Assembly (NCBI GenBank): GCA_023299945.1 | Contig: JALZVZ010000246.1 | Span: forward strand, 1-8,898 | Source of the DNA: Altererythrobacter sp. | GTDB taxonomy: Bacteria > Pseudomonadota > Alphaproteobacteria > Sphingomonadales > Sphingomonadaceae | Length of the DNA: 8,898 bases | Reading direction: 5' to 3' | Shown: positions 5,690 to 8,898 of the stretch, one piece after another | Position numbering within the stretch: the first letter of the stretch is position 1 | Layout of the letters: the number at the start of each line of letters is the position of its first letter | Made by a program: the position numbers and the translations under genes | The notes under the pieces: model-generated | The model's database searches: none | The model's input: the letters and a program-made list of their open reading frames with translations, nothing else | What the model was told of the DNA's origin: nothing

Positions 5690-6349
5690 TCAGACATTAG
5701 TGTCAGTGGCGTTTTCTTGATCGTTAGGCAGAGAGTCGCCAACTTCCGCCTCTTCTGATGCATCCACATCTGGGTCTTCATCATCGCCCATCAACGCTTG
5801 GAATACATCATCCACCGGATCGAGCAGGCCTGCTGCGCGCAACTCATCCATTCCCGGCAAATCCTTGCGGGAGGAAAGCCCGAAATGGTCAAGAAAGTCA
5901 GGCGTTGTCGCATAAATTATTGGGCGTCCGGGCACTTCGCGCCGACCTGCCAACTTAATCCAGCCCGCCTCCAGCAAAACATCCAACGTGCCTTTGGCTG
6001 TTTGCACGCCGCGGATGGCCTCAATCTCTGCGCGGCTAACAGGCTCATGATAGGCAACAATCGCCAAAACCTCGGTCGCAGCACGCGATAGCCGGCGCAC
6101 CTGTTCGCGTTCTCGCCGCAAAATATGCGCCAAATCGGGTGCAGTTTCAAAATGCCAGCGTTTGCCGCGCTCAACCAATTGCACCCCGCGCGGGGCGTAA
6201 TGCTCGGCAAGCGCCTCCAACGCATCTCGCACTGCGGGCTTTTCCATATCACCCAAATGTCTGGCGAGTGCATCAATGCTGAGCGGTTCTTCTGAGGCAA
6301 ACAAAGTCGCCTCCACCGCGCGCATCACATCGTCCGGCTGGCCGCTCAT
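5690..6349 (-). CDS. scpB: Segregation and condensation protein B (ScpB)
   Basis: Kite-type winged-helix subunit of the SMC-ScpA-ScpB condensin, which organises and helps segregate the chromosome. In its 219 residues, the first winged helix spans about 5-75 ([20 protein letters not shown]) and the second about 85-158. Hallmarks are [18 protein letters not shown] (93-110), IRGV (112-115) and [17 protein letters not shown] (142-158). The last roughly 35 residues are acidic and probably disordered ([18 protein letters not shown]). It starts within the scpA stop (ATGA, 4-bp overlap), which matches the need for fixed stoichiometry with ScpA. Confidence 0.96.
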   Translation of the reverse strand: MSGQPDDVMRAVEATLFASEEPLSIDALARHLGDMEKPAVRDALEALAEHYAPRGVQLVERGKRWHFETAPDLAHILRREREQVRRLSRAATEVLAIVAYHEPVSRAEIEAIRGVQTAKGTLDVLLEAGWIKLAGRREVPGRPIIYATTPDFLDHFGLSSRKDLPGMDELRAAGLLDPVDDVFQALMGDDEDPDVDASEEAEVGDSLPNDQENATDTNV

Positions 6350-7167
6350 TGCCGCAGCCGCCTAATCCGCAGATCGCCATAGCAATCATCTTGAGCCAGC
6401 TCAGCCTGCCCGTTTTTCGCCAATTCCAGCATCGCCACAAAGCTGGATGCGAGCGCCGATTTGCGCAATGCCGGTTTAGCATGTGGAGGCAGAAAATCAC
6501 GGATTTCCATCCATTCCAGCGTCACGCCCAGCATCGCCGAAACCCGCTCCAGCGCGCTGTCCAATGTCATCACGGGCCGGTCAGACACGTGATAAATCTT
6601 GGGCGCAGTGCGCGCTTTCACCTGCCCATATCCTTGGATCAGAGCATAGCTGTCACAGGTCCATTGAACCTTACGATCCGTGCGCAGCCCCTCTGGCGCG
6701 CCGCGTGTGAATATGTCGCGTCCGATTCGGTCGCGCCCCATCAGCCGCGCCGCCGCCTCGCGCAATGCTCCCAGCCTTGCGAGCCGCAATTGCAAGCGCA
6801 GCGCCAATTCCTCTGCGCTGGGATCTTCTTGCTCATCCTTAGGCAGAAGCATCGCAGATTTGAGGTAGGCAAGCCACGCCGCCATCACCAAATAATCGGC
6901 CGCCAGCTCCAGCTTTAACGCTTCTGCCTCGTCGATATAGGTGAGATATTGATCCACAAGAGCCAGGATAGAGATTTGCCGCAGATCGACCTTTTGCCGC
7001 CGCGCCAGATCGAGCAGCAGATCGAGCGGACCTTCCCAGCCTTCCACTTCAATATAAAGCTTTGAAGTATCCTCTGGCAGATCAGAGGCTATACCTATCC
7101 AATCATCATCTTTTCCGGTGAGATCAGTTCCGCGGCCCCCTTCGATCAAGAGTTCTTCTTGCGTCAT
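6346..7167 (-). CDS. scpA: Segregation and condensation protein A (ScpA, kleisin)
   Basis: Kleisin subunit that bridges the SMC heads and binds the ScpB dimer. In its 273 residues, the N-terminal kleisin signature EGWEGPLDLLLDL (42-54) is followed by ARRQKVDLRQISI and the helix DYLVMAAWLAYLKSAMLLP (91-109). The C-terminal winged helix ends with SSFVAMLELAKNGQAELAQD and GDLRIRRL, as in other ScpA proteins. About 38 residues precede the kleisin core, a modest N-terminal extension. ATG 7167 overlaps the nagZ stop by 4 bp, and its own stop overlaps the scpB start by 4 bp, so all three genes are probably translated from one transcript. Confidence 0.95.
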   Translation of the reverse strand: MTQEELLIEGGRGTDLTGKDDDWIGIASDLPEDTSKLYIEVEGWEGPLDLLLDLARRQKVDLRQISILALVDQYLTYIDEAEALKLELAADYLVMAAWLAYLKSAMLLPKDEQEDPSAEELALRLQLRLARLGALREAAARLMGRDRIGRDIFTRGAPEGLRTDRKVQWTCDSYALIQGYGQVKARTAPKIYHVSDRPVMTLDSALERVSAMLGVTLEWMEIRDFLPPHAKPALRKSALASSFVAMLELAKNGQAELAQDDCYGDLRIRRLRQ

Positions 7168-8186
7168 GCCGATGCTGTATCCAGCGCAAGCAGCGCATCG
7201 CGTTTGGCCAGCAAAGCGGGCCGCTCGTTTGGAGTAATCATGCCAGTGGGCGCGGCCAAGGCATCCGCCAAGCGCTCCGCCCCGCGCTGTGTCAGCGGCG
7301 GAACAGCCTCAACCGTGGCTTCCATATCGGGGATCTTCGCCCAGCAATTGAGCACCACATCGCAGCCCGCTGCAATCGCTTTTGCAGAGCGATCAGCGAT
7401 CGTACCGTCTAGCGCCTGCATATCGATATCATCGGTGAGCAGCAGCCCGTCGAAGCCGATTTGGCCGCGAATAATGTCTGCAATTACTTTGTGCGAAAGC
7501 GTGGCAGGATTGTCCGCATCCCAAGCGGTAAACTCGATATGCGCGCTCATCCCGATCTTTGCTCTGGGCGCAAGAGTGCGGAACGGAGCGATATCAACCA
7601 CCAATTCCTCTGCGCTGGCCTCCACAATCGGCAATTCCTTGTGACTGTCTGCCATCGCGCGGCCATGACCTGGCATATGTTTAAGGCAGCCGGTGACGCC
7701 CGCCTCTGCCAGCCCTTCGATCACGGCGCGACCCAAAGCCGCCACTTGCACTGGATCACTGCCAAGCGAGCGGTCGCCGATCACATTGTCTGTTTCTGCG
7801 CGGCGTACATCGAGCGGGGCTTGGAAATCCACATTAATGCCCATGGCAGCCAATTCTGCGCCCATCGCACGCGAATTAACGCGGGCCGCCTCAATCGCTG
7901 AGGCAGGGGCGATTTGATAGAGCCGATCGAATGCCTCGCCGGCTGGATAATCTGTCCATTCGGGCGCCCGCAGACGTGCAACACGCCCACCTTCTTGATC
8001 GATTGAAATGAATGTACGATCGCGCCCGTGAATTCCGCGCAATTCATCGGTCAACGCGCGCAATTGATCGGGACTGGCGCAATTGCGGCCAAACAGAATA
8101 TAGCCGACCGGATCGCTTGCCTTAAAGAAAGCGCGCTCATCGTCGGATAGGGTTTCCCCTGCAATGCCAAATATAGCCGGTGTCAT
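7164..8186 (-). CDS. nagZ: Beta-N-acetylhexosaminidase (glycoside hydrolase family 3)
   Basis: Cytoplasmic NagZ removes N-acetylglucosamine from anhydromuropeptides imported during cell-wall recycling, generating the species that can feed AmpC-type beta-lactamase regulation. From ATG 8186 it is 340 residues, normal for NagZ. GYILFGRN (28-35) and IDQEGGRVARL (62-72) are family marks. KHMPGHGRAMADSH (169-182) holds the substrate-binding K169/H170 and the acid-base Asp-His pair D180/H182. TDD (251-253) carries the nucleophile, most likely D252. An in-frame TTG at 8222 would add 12 residues (LKAAYPASFSR) unlike the family start, so ATG 8186 is preferred despite a weak Shine-Dalgarno. It leads the nagZ-scpA-scpB overlap series. 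Confidence 0.94.
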   Translation of the reverse strand: MTPAIFGIAGETLSDDERAFFKASDPVGYILFGRNCASPDQLRALTDELRGIHGRDRTFISIDQEGGRVARLRAPEWTDYPAGEAFDRLYQIAPASAIEAARVNSRAMGAELAAMGINVDFQAPLDVRRAETDNVIGDRSLGSDPVQVAALGRAVIEGLAEAGVTGCLKHMPGHGRAMADSHKELPIVEASAEELVVDIAPFRTLAPRAKIGMSAHIEFTAWDADNPATLSHKVIADIIRGQIGFDGLLLTDDIDMQALDGTIADRSAKAIAAGCDVVLNCWAKIPDMEATVEAVPPLTQRGAERLADALAAPTGMITPNERPALLAKRDALLALDTASA

Positions 8187-8309
8187 GCGAGAAAAGCTCG
8201 CAGGATAGGCGGCTTTGAGCAAGTTCTAACACGGTGGGTAATGGGGAAAACGACCCATTTTCGAGCCATTTCCCCCCATTTCACCCAGATCGCGGGTTTT
8301 TCAACGCGC
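8187..8309 (-). promoter_or_regulatory. Spacer before nagZ with an imperfect hairpin and CCATTT repeats
   Basis: This 123-bp gap is the only sizeable one in the leftward cluster, so a nagZ promoter may lie here. Bases 8236-8249 (GGGTAATGGGGAAA) and 8271-8286 (TTTCCCCCCATTTCAC and following C's) form an imperfect inverted repeat with bulges. CCATTT recurs at 8255, 8266 and 8276, steps of 11 and 10 bp. It may be the 3' hairpin of the SPOR gene, a leader structure of nagZ, or an operator. Confidence 0.35.
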
Positions 8310-8898
8310 TTAGCGCTTCACCTGACATGGAAGCCCATCAGCCTTCAGCTTGCCGCATAGCGCGTTCGCAGCGCTCGCATTGGCCGTAACCGCTTGCAAA
8401 CGATAGACCGTGCCAATGTCGGCCGTCCCTTTGACAATGCGATATTTCACACCGTTGAGTGCTGCGCTTTGACCGCGAAGCTCTTTCCAGCCAGCCTCGG
8501 CGCGTGCTTTGGAACCATAGGCGCCAACCTGCACGCCAACGCCGCCGCTCGTGGAAGCGGCTTGAGCACCAGCTGCCGCATTGCCTTCGCCATTGGTTTC
8601 GCTGGCGGAGTTTGCACCGCTGCTGGCGCCGCCATTCGTGAAGGAAGCGCCCGCATTGGCCGCTGCAGAATCTTCGATTTTCGATGGCGTACCAGTGGCA
8701 GCGCCAGATCCATCGGCAATGGTTCCCTCGCGGGTTTGCCCTTCGCCTGTGGCCGGTGCCACATCGCCTGTTCCGGCAAATTCGGTGCCGCCAGCATCGT
8801 CTGGACGTTCTTTATAATCGCCAGCAGGTGCTTCGATTGTGCTGCCATCGGCAACAGCATCAGAGCCATTGTTGCGATTGGTCAGCCACCATAGCCCG
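8310..8898 (-). CDS. SPOR-domain envelope protein, N-terminus off the window
   Basis: The last 195 residues of a protein reading in from the right edge. The C-terminal 78 residues (8313-8546) form a SPOR domain, which binds glycan strands stripped of peptides at septal peptidoglycan: GGVGVQVGAYGSKARAE opens it and YRLQAVTANAS lies in its second half. A cysteine pair (ALCGKL, LPCQVKR) near the end could form a disulfide. Before it lies a long Gly/Ala/Ser/Thr-rich linker, flexible and low in complexity. The earliest visible residues, GLWWLTNRNNGSD, are followed by YKERPDDAGG, close to a YKxRPxxPGG motif common in alphaproteobacterial SPOR proteins. A membrane anchor is expected beyond the edge but not seen. 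The in-frame GTG at 8762 is internal, because the frame stays open to the window end. Confidence 0.85.
   Translation of the reverse strand, partial: GLWWLTNRNNGSDAVADGSTIEAPAGDYKERPDDAGGTEFAGTGDVAPATGEGQTREGTIADGSGAATGTPSKIEDSAAANAGASFTNGGASSGANSASETNGEGNAAAGAQAASTSGGVGVQVGAYGSKARAEAGWKELRGQSAALNGVKYRIVKGTADIGTVYRLQAVTANASAANALCGKLKADGLPCQVKR

Noticed and set aside
6349..6918. 189-aa rightward open frame opposite scpA
   Set aside because: Shadow of scpA, which has clear kleisin signatures; rich in Arg, His, Gln and Pro, with no domain.
8187..8222. TTG at 8222 as the nagZ start
   Set aside because: It adds 12 non-family residues from a weak start codon; ATG 8186 gives the normal NagZ N-terminus.
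1..8898. Mobile elements, CRISPR arrays, tRNA or rRNA, defence systems
   Set aside because: No transposase or integrase motifs, no regular spacer-repeat pattern and no tRNA-like folds were seen; the genes are mostly housekeeping.

Overview
The window reads as an ordinary chromosomal segment of an alphaproteobacterium, most likely Sphingomonadales and probably Erythrobacteraceae. This is inferred from the conserved gene order (SPOR protein, nagZ, scpA, scpB, tatA, tatB, tatC), the moderately GC-rich coding style and protein details remembered from that order. No database was searched. No mobile element, phage gene, CRISPR array, tRNA or rRNA is visible.

Left part (1-3315): a threonine/serine dehydratase-type PLP enzyme runs leftwards off the window edge. 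Across an 86-bp divergent gap, a rightward pair starts: an NADP(H)-type beta-hydroxyacid dehydrogenase and an exported metal-dependent amidohydrolase. The two overlap by 4 bp and are probably translationally coupled. The dehydratase and the reductase have well-marked catalytic motifs; the substrates of the reductase and the amidohydrolase cannot be told from sequence.

Middle (3316-4138): a 428-bp AT-richer gap leads into a small gene (3744-3965, 73 aa). It encodes a peptide with a signal sequence, one transmembrane segment and an acidic tail. It has a strong Shine-Dalgarno, a strong rho-independent terminator, and alanine codons biased to GCT/GCA with no GCG. Upstream lies a perfect FNR/FixK-type palindrome (TTGAT-N4-ATCAA, 3642-3655). 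This looks like a highly expressed, independently regulated single-gene unit of unknown function and is the most interesting item here.

Right part (4139-8898): a leftward cluster of housekeeping genes in compact operon style. It holds a SPOR-domain envelope protein (5' end off the window), nagZ (peptidoglycan recycling), scpA and scpB (SMC-kleisin chromosome condensation), and tatA, tatB and tatC (twin-arginine export). NagZ/scpA and scpA/scpB each overlap by 4 bp (ATGA), and tatB/tatC are 3 bp apart. The small gene and tatC converge, separated by a terminator and two small inverted repeats.
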